Positions 1-5,215 of a DNA stretch of 5,333 nucleotides are shown here, one piece after another (position 1 is the stretch's first letter; the number at the start of each line of letters is the position of its first letter). The DNA lies in contig JAJYTM010000040.1 of the NCBI GenBank assembly GCA_021793035.1, forward strand, positions 1-5,333, given 5' to 3'. Below the pieces are notes generated by a model. That model was not told where the DNA came from and did no database searches. It worked only from the letters and a program-made list of their open reading frames with translations. Made by a program: the position numbers and the translations under genes. Source of the DNA: Microcaldota archaeon. GTDB taxonomy: Archaea > Micrarchaeota > Micrarchaeia > Micrarchaeales > Micrarchaeaceae.

Positions 1-351
1 ACTTTCGTGAGTTCCCAATGCATAATGCCTGCTGAGTTCAGCTGCCTGAGCGCCGTGCTGTCGCAGGGCGGCAGCCTTTTCATAAACATAGAGCAGTCTA
101 CGGCTTCACCCATACTGATAACGGGCATAGGCTGCAATACGAACGCGACATACCAGGACATGTCGCTGGAGAACTTTACCCTGCCCATAGCGAGCAACAC
201 AACATTCACAATACAGTGCTATTCCGGTACGTCCCCGTTCTCCGGGAGCATAGGCAGTCTTTATCATGGCTATCTGATGATAAACTACACGGACATACAG
301 ACGGGCTTCCCAAAGCTGGCTACCGGTACCCTAATACTCAAGGTGACGTGA
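1..351 (+). CDS. C-terminal part of a secreted/surface (pilin-like) protein, 5' truncated
   Basis: The reading frame is open from the first base of the window and ends at TGA 349-351, so this is the last 116 residues of a longer protein. The GTG at 7 is probably internal. The fragment has alternating beta-strand-like stretches, four cysteines (window residues 7, 15, 45, 73) that could form two disulfides, and four N-X-S/T sequons (N48, N58, N66, N95). It has few charged residues. This composition fits an exported domain. Proteins from Micrarchaeota and related archaea often carry a similar tail, with a Cys-Pro...Cys start and a GIGC-like core, behind a type IV pilin-like or single-pass N-terminus. 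That comparison is from memory, and the N-terminus is not in the window. The stop is 5 bases from the stop of the convergent minus-strand gene. Exact function is unknown. Confidence 0.75.
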   Translation, partial: TFVSSQCIMPAEFSCLSAVLSQGGSLFINIEQSTASPILITGIGCNTNATYQDMSLENFTLPIASNTTFTIQCYSGTSPFSGSIGSLYHGYLMINYTDIQTGFPKLATGTLILKVT

Positions 352-356
352 AAGAC

Positions 357-1343
357 CTAGCGCCTAAGGCTCGGATGTATGCAATTGCTGTGGTCCGTTT
401 CCGATGCGCAATAAGAATATAGGTGCGACCCGCACGAATCCCTCCCAATGACCAGCGACTTTGTAGAATCGGGCGATGCCGCCATGAAAGCGCTCCCTTC
501 TGCAAACCTGCTGCTCGCAGCGAATGAATCTACGATGCGCTCCTGCACGTTCCCCCATCTGTTCCAGCAGTTGTCCAGCAATCCATCGGCATCATCCGCC
601 ATCTGGAATCCAGGCACCCTGAACTGATACACGTTTGAACTGTATAAGAACGACCTGCTGCCATGTCTAAGCGTGTCCAGGAATGCGGCGAAATCGTTCT
701 GCGAGAGCTCGAAGCGCGTTCCGCTTGCAATATTCATGCGCTTGTAATACCCCCTATCCACATTTGCATTATAATTGTTTATAAAATCTATGTGTGCAAG
801 AAGGTTGAACGATGACGGCAGCACATCATACCTGACTAGCTCCAGTGCGTTATAGACAAGCTGCTCCTGCTTCAGGTCGCACAGCTTGACCGTGCTGATG
901 TCATTCTTTTCCTGCAGCAACGCCACCTGCGTCAGCACCTGCGTCAGGCCTCCAGACACGCCGGCATAGTGCTCCAGCCCTTCCAGCATCCGCATGTCCC
1001 TCGCAGTGAATATGGAATATGCCTCATTGGAATTCATATACGCCCTGTGCTCATTGAGATAATTGAAATTCCTCAAGTTGAGCGTAAACTCTATGGTTTT
1101 GCCGCAATACGATATCGATAAATCCGTGCCATCCCTGCGTTTCACCTTTTTAAGACCGTATGCAAGGCCCCTGTATTCTGTCAGCAGCGCGTTGCCCAGC
1201 CTGCTTTCGCTGACGCTCCTGACGGAGCGCTTTATGCGGCTTTCCACCTCCGCATCGCTGCTGTGCACTATGGCTTCTTGCTTCCTTTCGATCTGCACCT
1301 GTATCGCCTGTATACCCGGGAGTCTATGTATAGGGCGCGTCAA
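357..1343 (-). CDS. Conserved-type hypothetical protein, soluble, unrecognised
   Basis: I do not recognise this family. The frame runs to TAG at 359-357 and has no rival of similar length. Codon use (AUA, AGG, AGC, GCA) matches the neighbours throughout, including the Ser/Ala-rich last 60 residues, so I see no frameshift. The protein has no signal peptide or membrane helix. It looks mostly alpha-helical and charged at the N-terminus (residues 17-50), mixed in the middle, and has seven cysteine- or tryptophan-rich positions towards the C-terminal third (C259, W260, W263, C304, C312, C321). The start is uncertain. TTG at 1343 gives 328 residues. GTG at 1298 gives 313 and has a better ribosome site: AGGCGAT at 1309-1303 is one mismatch from AGGTGAT, with 4 bases of spacing. 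A TATA-like TTTATATC at 1351-1344 also fits a start downstream of 1322. The gene is divergent from the aminotransferase and convergent with the surface-protein gene. Confidence 0.72.
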   Translation of the reverse strand: MTRPIHRLPGIQAIQVQIERKQEAIVHSSDAEVESRIKRSVRSVSESRLGNALLTEYRGLAYGLKKVKRRDGTDLSISYCGKTIEFTLNLRNFNYLNEHRAYMNSNEAYSIFTARDMRMLEGLEHYAGVSGGLTQVLTQVALLQEKNDISTVKLCDLKQEQLVYNALELVRYDVLPSSFNLLAHIDFINNYNANVDRGYYKRMNIASGTRFELSQNDFAAFLDTLRHGSRSFLYSSNVYQFRVPGFQMADDADGLLDNCWNRWGNVQERIVDSFAASSRFAEGSAFMAASPDSTKSLVIGRDSCGSHLYSYCASETDHSNCIHPSLRR

Positions 1344-1351
1344 GATATAAA
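1344..1351 (-). promoter_or_regulatory. TATA-like box for the unrecognised minus-strand gene
   Basis: Read on the minus strand this is TTTATATC. An archaeal TATA box lies about 25 bases before transcription start, which would place the start near 1322, after the TTG at 1343 but before the GTG at 1298. A second candidate, TTATAA at 1376-1381, would start transcription near 1353 and keep the TTG start possible. The two boxes therefore support different protein starts. Confidence 0.4.
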
Positions 1352-1373
1352 TACATTACGACGGCGCCACAAC

Positions 1374-1382
1374 CTTTATAAG
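1374..1382. promoter_or_regulatory. Palindromic TATA-like element in the divergent interval
   Basis: CTTTATAAG contains the self-complementary TTATAA at 1376-1381 and could be read by TATA-binding protein in either direction. On the minus strand it predicts transcription start near 1353, for the hypothetical gene. On the plus strand it predicts a start near 1403, far upstream of the aminotransferase. Which way it acts cannot be decided from sequence. Confidence 0.3.
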
Positions 1383-1399
1383 CAGGGGAAAACCCATGG

Positions 1400-1418
1400 C
1401 AACATTTTTATACTGTTG
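1400..1418 (+). promoter_or_regulatory. Aminotransferase promoter: TATA box inside a CAACA/TGTTG inverted repeat
   Basis: TTTTTATA at 1405-1412 is the best TATA-like run before the aminotransferase. It predicts transcription start near 1433-1437 and a leader of roughly 30 bases. It is bracketed exactly by CAACA (1400-1404) and TGTTG (1414-1418), a 5-base inverted repeat with a 9-base spacer. A dimeric repressor bound there would block the TATA-binding protein. That role is inference, and arms this short can arise by chance. Confidence 0.42.
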
Positions 1419-1435
1419 TTCTGTAAAATAGACTA

Positions 1436-1448
1436 AGGCCTTTGGCCT
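1436..1448 (+). promoter_or_regulatory. Small hairpin at the predicted 5' end of the aminotransferase mRNA
   Basis: AGGCC (1436-1440), TTT, GGCCT (1444-1448) forms a 5-pair GC-rich stem with a 3-base loop. It begins almost exactly where the predicted transcript starts and ends 15 bases before the ATG at 1464. AGGA (1451-1454) and GTGAT (1459-1463, directly touching the ATG) follow it. Both are partial Shine-Dalgarno matches, and neither has ideal spacing. Confidence 0.35.
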
Positions 1449-1463
1449 GTAGGAATTCGTGAT

Positions 1464-2480
1464 ATGAATAAGCACCATAAAGCTCTGCGCATGGATTACT
1501 CCGGTGCCGGGTACCAACCCTCTCCGGCTGTGAGAAGTGCTATAGAAGAGTCTATTCCTTTCATTGACACATACCCGCACGAGGGTTACGACGAGCTGCA
1601 TAGGGCACTGACAAAGTACTGCGGCGTGAAGCGCGATAACATACTGGCTACGAATGGCGCTGACGAAGCGATAGGGCTTCTCACTACGCATTATGGCCGG
1701 CGCATACTGATACCTGCACCTACATATGGCGAGTATGAATACATCGGCAAGAGCCTCGACTCGGACGTTAGGCTTAGGGAGTGCCTTGATGGCAAGGGAG
1801 AGTACAAGATCAATTACACCAAAAAGGACCTGGATTGGGCAACCCTCGTATGGATATGCAGCCCTAACAACCCTACCGGAACCTATGTGCCAAAGCAGGA
1901 CATAGAGCAGGTGGTGCGGCATACCAAGGCGGTGGTCGTGGCCGACGAGGCATATTTCGAGTATGCCGGCAAGAGCGCCATAGGGCTCATAAACAAGTAC
2001 CCCAACCTGGTGGTCCTGAGGACGTTCTCCAAGGCTTTCAGCATAGCCGGCCTTAGGCTGGGATATATGGTGTCGAACAGGAAGGTCATATCAAAATTCT
2101 CGGTCTCAAAGCAGGAGTACAACGTCAACAGGGTAGCGCGCGCAGCAGGCATAGCTGCATTGAAAAGCGTTGACTACTATAAAGAAAAGATAAGCGAGAC
2201 CAAGGTGCTCCGCGACGATTTTCAGGAGTTTTCGCGCAACATAGGCATATGGGCATTCGATTCAGATGCGCGCTTCTCGCTGCTTAGATTCAGGGACGAG
2301 AACGAGCTCGACTACGTATACAGGAATCTTGAGAAGCGCCACATATTCGTGTTCCGCGCATCGGCATCCGAGTTCAGCGGGCTGAACGGTCCATATATAC
2401 GCGTGGCTATAAGCAATAAGGCCGAGATGCTTGAATTGGAGTCGGCAATACTGGAAATACTAAAGGAATACAGAAGTTAA
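1464..2480 (+). CDS. Histidinol-phosphate aminotransferase-like, PLP-dependent class I/II aminotransferase
   Basis: A 338-residue fold-type I PLP enzyme that would transfer an amino group between an amino acid and a 2-oxo acid or phosphate-bearing substrate in the cytosol. Motifs, in order: Y37-P38 of the dimer and substrate region; N64-G-A-D-E in the cofactor phosphate loop; P86-T-Y-G-E-Y; S133-P-N-N-P-T-G with the conserved Asn; V159-A-D161-E-A-Y164, where Asp161 pairs with the PLP ring nitrogen; T187-F-S-K190-A-F with the Schiff-base Lys190; G196-L-R198-L-G-Y; and a C-terminal Y311-I-R313 for carboxylate binding. Length and order match the HisC (COG0079) branch. The usual N-terminal N-E-N-P is replaced by D-Y-S-G-A-G. 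CobD-type decarboxylase or another aminotransferase is therefore possible. No his, aro or cobalamin gene is nearby. Start ATG 1464 is preferred, with ATG 1491 (M10) as an alternative. The stop is 6 bases from the convergent slipin stop. Confidence 0.9.
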   Translation: MNKHHKALRMDYSGAGYQPSPAVRSAIEESIPFIDTYPHEGYDELHRALTKYCGVKRDNILATNGADEAIGLLTTHYGRRILIPAPTYGEYEYIGKSLDSDVRLRECLDGKGEYKINYTKKDLDWATLVWICSPNNPTGTYVPKQDIEQVVRHTKAVVVADEAYFEYAGKSAIGLINKYPNLVVLRTFSKAFSIAGLRLGYMVSNRKVISKFSVSKQEYNVNRVARAAGIAALKSVDYYKEKISETKVLRDDFQEFSRNIGIWAFDSDARFSLLRFRDENELDYVYRNLEKRHIFVFRASASEFSGLNGPYIRVAISNKAEMLELESAILEILKEYRS

Positions 2481-2486
2481 GTTAAG

Positions 2487-3458
2487 CTATTGCCCAGATG
2501 CGTCGCCTCCCTGGTCCTGCCCCTGGCCTTTGGCCTTGGATTGCTTCTTCGGTGAAGCCTGCGCCGCAGCCATCTGGTCCTTCGCGTATTGCTCAAGGCC
2601 CATCACACCGAACGGCGTCGGTATGCTGAATCCCTTGTTCTCCGTAGGCACGAACACTATAAGGTTCTTGCCGCTCAGGCTGATTTCATACATCATGTTC
2701 AGCGACCTGAGCTGCATCGCGTACAGGTCCTTCCTGTACTTCTCTGCTGCTTCTAGCATCTTGTCCGCGGCGAGCGACTCCGACTCTGCAAGTATGACCC
2801 TCGCCTGCTTCTCCCTGTCAGATGTGGCGACGCGAGCCATTGCGTTCTGCAGATCGGCAGGTATCGTTACATCCCTTATCTCCACGGATATCGCAGTTAT
2901 CCCCCAGTCCTCTATCCTTGCCTGTATGAGCTTCCTTATATCCTCCCCGATTATGTCCCTGCCTGCAAGCATGGAAGACAGCTCATTCTTGCCTATTATG
3001 TCCCTCAGTGCGGTCTGCGACGCAAGCTGCACGGACTGCATGTAGTCCTGCACGTTGAGTATCGCATATTCGGGATCCTTGACCTGCCAGAAGAGTATGG
3101 CGTCAACATCAACCGGAACGTTGTCCTTCGTTAGGGTTTTCTCGGCGCTGAACGTCGTGCTTATCACCCTGAGGTCCACGTTTATGGGCGTGTGCTCTAT
3201 GAAAGGTATTATGAAGTATATGCCAGGCCCTATCATGCCGACATACCTTCCGAACCTGAGCACCGCCATCCTGTTCCACTGGCTAACCACCCTTATTGAG
3301 AATACCAGCACTATTATGAGCACCAATACGCCTATTACGGCGCCTTCAAGAAGGCCCACAAGATAAATCGGCAATGCAAAGAAGAACAGTATCAGTATGA
3401 TGTCTATTGCTGCGCCTGTAGCGCCAGCATATCTTTTGGTTTTAGATTCTGCTGCCAT
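2487..3458 (-). CDS. SPFH/stomatin-family (slipin) membrane protein
   Basis: A 323-residue slipin. SPFH proteins oligomerise on membranes, form microdomains and influence membrane proteases and channels. Order of parts: short basic N-terminus; two hydrophobic segments at about 17-37 and 39-56; the stomatin core, starting around W61-N-R and including R71-Y-V-G-M-I-G-P-G-I-Y-F, P85, D95-L-R, D112-N-V-P-V-D-V-D, A150-L-R-D and W185-G-I-T; an R215-to-K243 charged coiled coil rich in Ala/Glu; a conserved I267-V-F-V-P element; and a low-complexity Lys/Gln/Gly tail from about 303 to 323. Start ATG 3458-3456 has a strong site, AGGGGGT (3468-3462). In Pyrococcus and many archaea the slipin is paired with an NfeD/STOPP protease gene. 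None adjoins it here: the gene downstream is convergent and the gene upstream is a divergent M16 peptidase. The family call is firm; the client is unknown. Confidence 0.95.
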   Translation of the reverse strand: MAAESKTKRYAGATGAAIDIILILFFFALPIYLVGLLEGAVIGVLVLIIVLVFSIRVVSQWNRMAVLRFGRYVGMIGPGIYFIIPFIEHTPINVDLRVISTTFSAEKTLTKDNVPVDVDAILFWQVKDPEYAILNVQDYMQSVQLASQTALRDIIGKNELSSMLAGRDIIGEDIRKLIQARIEDWGITAISVEIRDVTIPADLQNAMARVATSDREKQARVILAESESLAADKMLEAAEKYRKDLYAMQLRSLNMMYEISLSGKNLIVFVPTENKGFSIPTPFGVMGLEQYAKDQMAAAQASPKKQSKAKGQGQDQGGDASGQ

Positions 3459-3461
3459 TCA

Positions 3462-3468
3462 ACCCCCT
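3462..3468 (-). promoter_or_regulatory. Strong ribosome binding site of the slipin gene
   Basis: On the minus strand AGGGGGT lies 3 bases before the ATG at 3458, close to the archaeal anti-Shine-Dalgarno complement GGAGGT. It fixes the start and indicates a leadered mRNA. Confidence 0.6.
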
Positions 3469-3487
3469 TATTAAATCCCATTGCAGG

Positions 3488-3509
3488 CTTTTAATCCTTT
3501 AGTTTAATT
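3488..3509 (-). promoter_or_regulatory. Candidate TATA region of the slipin promoter
   Basis: Minus-strand TTAAACTAAAGG (3509-3498) followed by ATTAAAAG (3495-3488) is the AT-rich run upstream of the slipin. A box near 3505 predicts transcription start around 3480 and a leader that includes the ribosome site. A box near 3491 would start transcription at about 3466, inside that site. The upstream box is preferred. Neither is a canonical TTTATATA. Confidence 0.3.
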
Positions 3510-3516
3510 TGCAAAT
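3507..3516. repeat. Perfect 10-base palindrome in the slipin/peptidase divergent interval
   Basis: ATTTGCAAAT is identical to its reverse complement. It is flanked at nearly equal distance by TTGCAG (3481-3486) and CTGCAA (3535-3540), an inverted pair whose centre (3510.5) is one base from the palindrome centre (3511.5). It overlaps the candidate slipin TATA region and lies about 35 bases before the peptidase TATA repeats, where an operator serving both genes would sit. Operator function is inferred. Confidence 0.4.
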
Positions 3517-3550
3517 GCCTGGTGCGCTAATACGCTGCAAGCCCAAGCAG

Positions 3551-3567
3551 ATAAATAAGGATAAATA
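3551..3567 (+). promoter_or_regulatory. Tandem TATA-like boxes of the M16 peptidase promoter
   Basis: ATAAATA occurs twice (3551-3557 and 3561-3567), separated by AGG, with an exact 10-base period. The first copy predicts transcription start near 3580, leaving about 18 leader bases that include the ribosome site. The second predicts a start near 3590, which would cut into it. The first copy is therefore the better promoter box. Confidence 0.45.
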
Positions 3568-3586
3568 TCTTGAAAAGCGATATATA

Positions 3587-3592
3587 AGGGTG
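3587..3592 (+). promoter_or_regulatory. Ribosome binding site of the M16 peptidase
   Basis: AGGGTG with 5 bases of spacing to ATG 3598 resembles the consensus AGGTG and supports that start, which also places the first M16 strand (about residues 10-25) where the family has it. Confidence 0.5.
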
Positions 3593-3597
3593 TCAGA

Positions 3598-4800
3598 ATG
3601 CAGAAACAGAAAGCAGCGGCCCTCGATTCAATTACTTTGGAGAATGGGTTGACCATATACGCTGTAAAGGTTGACGGCTTTACCGGAGCTGCGATGGCCG
3701 CGTCAGTAAACTTTGGCTCCAACGACGAAGGCAAAAGGGGCTCGGCGCATCTGCTTGAGCATGTTGTATTAGACGGCATAACTGAAGACGAAGGCAAGAA
3801 GATGGGGTATCTCGCCGCATACACAAGGGGCGAGCATACCATATACAGAGAAACTATGCACATGGATCGCATGAATGAAGGAGTTGACATAATCGGAAAG
3901 ATTCTATTTAGTCCAGACCTAAGCAAATCTACTTACATACAAGCCAAAAAAGACGTAGTGCAGGAAGTATCGAAAGGCGCTGTCAAGGGCTTTTATTCAC
4001 TGACATACATGCCCTTCGCACTGTACGGCATCAAAAGCATAGGGATAGATACAGAAGAAGAGATAAATGGGGTAAGCTCGACGGATTTCAAGACATTGCG
4101 CGAGATGTATAAGAAGTATTACACGCCTAGGAACATTTCAATAGGGGTAGTGAGCGGAGCAGATACAAAAGAGGTGTTCAAGCTGTTTCGGGAAAAACTA
4201 GGCAGCTTCGAGAAGAAGTATCAAGAAACAGAAAGAAAGCCGCCGCTCTATGCGCCCTCAGATATTCACGTACATCTCGGCAGTGAAATAGGCGAAAAGG
4301 AAGCCGTGATTGTGGGCTATGGGTGCAAAAGCTATTCCAGTACCAACATCAAAGAGAATTTGGCCATGTACCTTATCGGAGATATACTGAAGCAGAGAGT
4401 TTTGGCATCGCTATCCACCAATGCAGACGCGATAAATATCCAGCACAGCTTGATACTTTCGGAAAGCTTCGGCATAATAAGCGCATACGCCGAGGTCAAA
4501 AAGGGTTCGGAGAGGGACTCAATAGAGTCGATAGTGAAGATGTTTGAGGATATATCCCATAACGGAGTAACACAGCATGAGATCGATTCTGCCCGCGATA
4601 GCGTAATGCAGAGGTTCTCCCCCAATGAAGGAAACGCCGAAAAAGAAGCATTGGACAAGGCAATTGGCATGTCCGCCACACCCTTGCTATACGAGCACGC
4701 ATCCGATGTGTACAGCATAAGCGCTGAAGATATTAAAGGATACGCCAGGCAGTTCAAGGAGGAGAGATACGGCACTGTGACTATAGATGGAATCTCCTGA
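3598..4800 (+). CDS. M16-family zinc peptidase (insulinase/processing-peptidase-like), single-gene
   Basis: A 400-residue M16B-size protein with two homologous halves that would form one half of a clam-shell protease. The inverted zinc motif H51-L-L-E54-H55 is intact, and E123 in V-V-Q-E-V is the likely third zinc ligand. It lies 68 residues after H55, compared with about 76 in typical members, so the intervening segment is shortened. The family N-A-F-T-S...E-x-T-x-Y motif appears as A-A-Y-T-R-G-E79-H-T-I-Y, with the usual Asn replaced by Ala. In the C-terminal half R267 corresponds to the conserved substrate Arg, but the Tyr expected about 13 residues later is absent (I279-N280). No signal peptide or membrane helix is seen, so the enzyme is probably cytosolic. 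M16B enzymes usually act as dimers, often with an inactive partner gene; none is adjacent, so a homodimer or a distant partner is likely. Base composition appears slightly more AT-rich than the aminotransferase and slipin genes by rough hand counts. Confidence 0.9.
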   Translation: MQKQKAAALDSITLENGLTIYAVKVDGFTGAAMAASVNFGSNDEGKRGSAHLLEHVVLDGITEDEGKKMGYLAAYTRGEHTIYRETMHMDRMNEGVDIIGKILFSPDLSKSTYIQAKKDVVQEVSKGAVKGFYSLTYMPFALYGIKSIGIDTEEEINGVSSTDFKTLREMYKKYYTPRNISIGVVSGADTKEVFKLFREKLGSFEKKYQETERKPPLYAPSDIHVHLGSEIGEKEAVIVGYGCKSYSSTNIKENLAMYLIGDILKQRVLASLSTNADAINIQHSLILSESFGIISAYAEVKKGSERDSIESIVKMFEDISHNGVTQHEIDSARDSVMQRFSPNEGNAEKEALDKAIGMSATPLLYEHASDVYSISAEDIKGYARQFKEERYGTVTIDGIS

Positions 4801-4818
4801 CTGCAACTATATGGCGCA

Positions 4819-4869
4819 CTTCTCCTAAAGCCGCATCGTAGGAAACCCTTTAAAGATTTTCTGGAGAAG
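4819..4869. repeat. 7-base inverted repeat spanning the promoter of the small membrane protein
   Basis: CTTCTCC (4819-4825) and GGAGAAG (4863-4869) are perfect inverted copies, 37 bases apart. They enclose the palindromic TATA-like CTTTAAAG (4848-4855). The arrangement could be a looped operator, or a stem at the 3' end of the peptidase transcript, since it begins 18 bases after the peptidase stop. No poly-T tract follows the stem, which weakens the terminator reading. Confidence 0.35.
4848..4855 (+). promoter_or_regulatory. TATA-like box for the small membrane protein
   Basis: CTTTAAAG predicts transcription start near 4876. That would retain the GGTGA ribosome site at 4878-4882 on a very short leader. 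It suggests the small membrane gene and the overlapping next gene can be transcribed independently of the peptidase. Confidence 0.4.
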
Positions 4870-4877
4870 CACAACAT

Positions 4878-4882
4878 GGTGA
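4878..4882 (+). promoter_or_regulatory. Ribosome binding site that decides a TTG start
   Basis: GGTGA is an exact match to the archaeal Shine-Dalgarno core and lies 6 bases before TTG 4889. It contains the in-frame TGA at 4880-4882, so no earlier start exists. Confidence 0.6.
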
Positions 4883-4888
4883 CCAGCT

Positions 4889-5215
4889 TTGGGTGTGCGG
4901 AGGGTGGCTGTTAGATACAGCCTAAGGAGCGCCGAAAGGCATCTGAAGGGCTTGGCATACCTGTCGGTTTTTCTTGATGGCTTCGTAGCTCTGGCCACGT
5001 TGCTTTCATTGAGCCGCCCTATCGGCTTCTACACTGCGTTCCTGTACGCAAGCGACTATCTCATATTCATCGAGGTTGTTGCAGCCATAGTTCTGGGCGC
5101 ATCGGTACTATACCTCAAATACGCCAAAAAGATATCCAGGGGGCTGGCACTCTCATATTTCCGCTACTGTGTTTCCCTTAGGAAGAGACAGGTGCGCCAA
5201 TTAGGTGGAGCGTGA
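4889..5215 (+). CDS. Small two-helix membrane protein, unrecognised
   Basis: A 108-residue protein of unknown family. It has a strongly basic N-terminus (R4, R5, R9, R13, R17, K20), a first hydrophobic helix at about 21-41, a short loop, a second at about 57-76, and a basic C-terminal tail of some 30 residues (K77 to R103). By the positive-inside rule both ends should face the cytoplasm, with a short external loop near residues 42-56. Each helix carries an acidic residue near its middle or outer third (D30, E62). The start is TTG 4889, chosen because GGTGA precedes it at ideal spacing and an in-frame stop lies just upstream; GTG 4895 and 4904 are weaker options. The stop TGA 5213-5215 shares its A with the next ATG, so the two genes are probably translationally coupled. 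No domain motif points to a function. Confidence 0.7.
   Translation: MGVRRVAVRYSLRSAERHLKGLAYLSVFLDGFVALATLLSLSRPIGFYTAFLYASDYLIFIEVVAAIVLGASVLYLKYAKKISRGLALSYFRYCVSLRKRQVRQLGGA
5203..5210 (+). promoter_or_regulatory. Ribosome binding site of the last, overlapping gene
   Basis: AGGTGGAG lies within the final codons of the membrane-protein gene. AGGTG (5203-5207) is 7 bases from ATG 5215 and GGAG (5207-5210) is 4 bases from it. Together with the TGATG overlap it makes the start convincing. Confidence 0.55.

Noticed and set aside
275..290. CTGATGATAA as a possible C box of a C/D guide RNA
   Set aside because: It lies inside coding sequence, lacks the purine at the first C-box position, and no matching D, C' and D' boxes are found at proper spacing.
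357..560. Possible frameshift in the C-terminal tail of the 328-codon gene
   Set aside because: The tail looks low in complexity, but codon preference stays like the rest of the gene. The alternative frame (558-364) gives a less natural Arg/Cys-rich translation.
1356..1922. 188-codon minus-strand frame opposite the aminotransferase
   Set aside because: It covers the strongly conserved aminotransferase coding sequence and both divergent promoters, and has no recognisable domain.
2530..3045. 171-codon plus-strand frame opposite the slipin
   Set aside because: Its translation is Cys/Ser/Met-rich with no domain logic, as expected for the antisense of a well-conserved SPFH gene. No ribosome site supports it.
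3581..3587. TATATAA as the peptidase TATA box
   Set aside because: It is the prettiest TATA match, but it lies only about 11 bases before the ATG. Archaeal spacing would start transcription near 3609, inside the gene, and no in-frame ATG with a ribosome site follows soon after.
3504..3926. 140-codon minus-strand frame over the peptidase 5' end and the divergent interval
   Set aside because: It overlaps the zinc-motif coding region and would erase the slipin promoter. Composition is shadow-like.
4332..4877. 181-codon minus-strand frame opposite the M16 peptidase 3' half
   Set aside because: Antisense shadow rich in Ser and Cys. It runs across the peptidase and the following promoter without a convincing start site.
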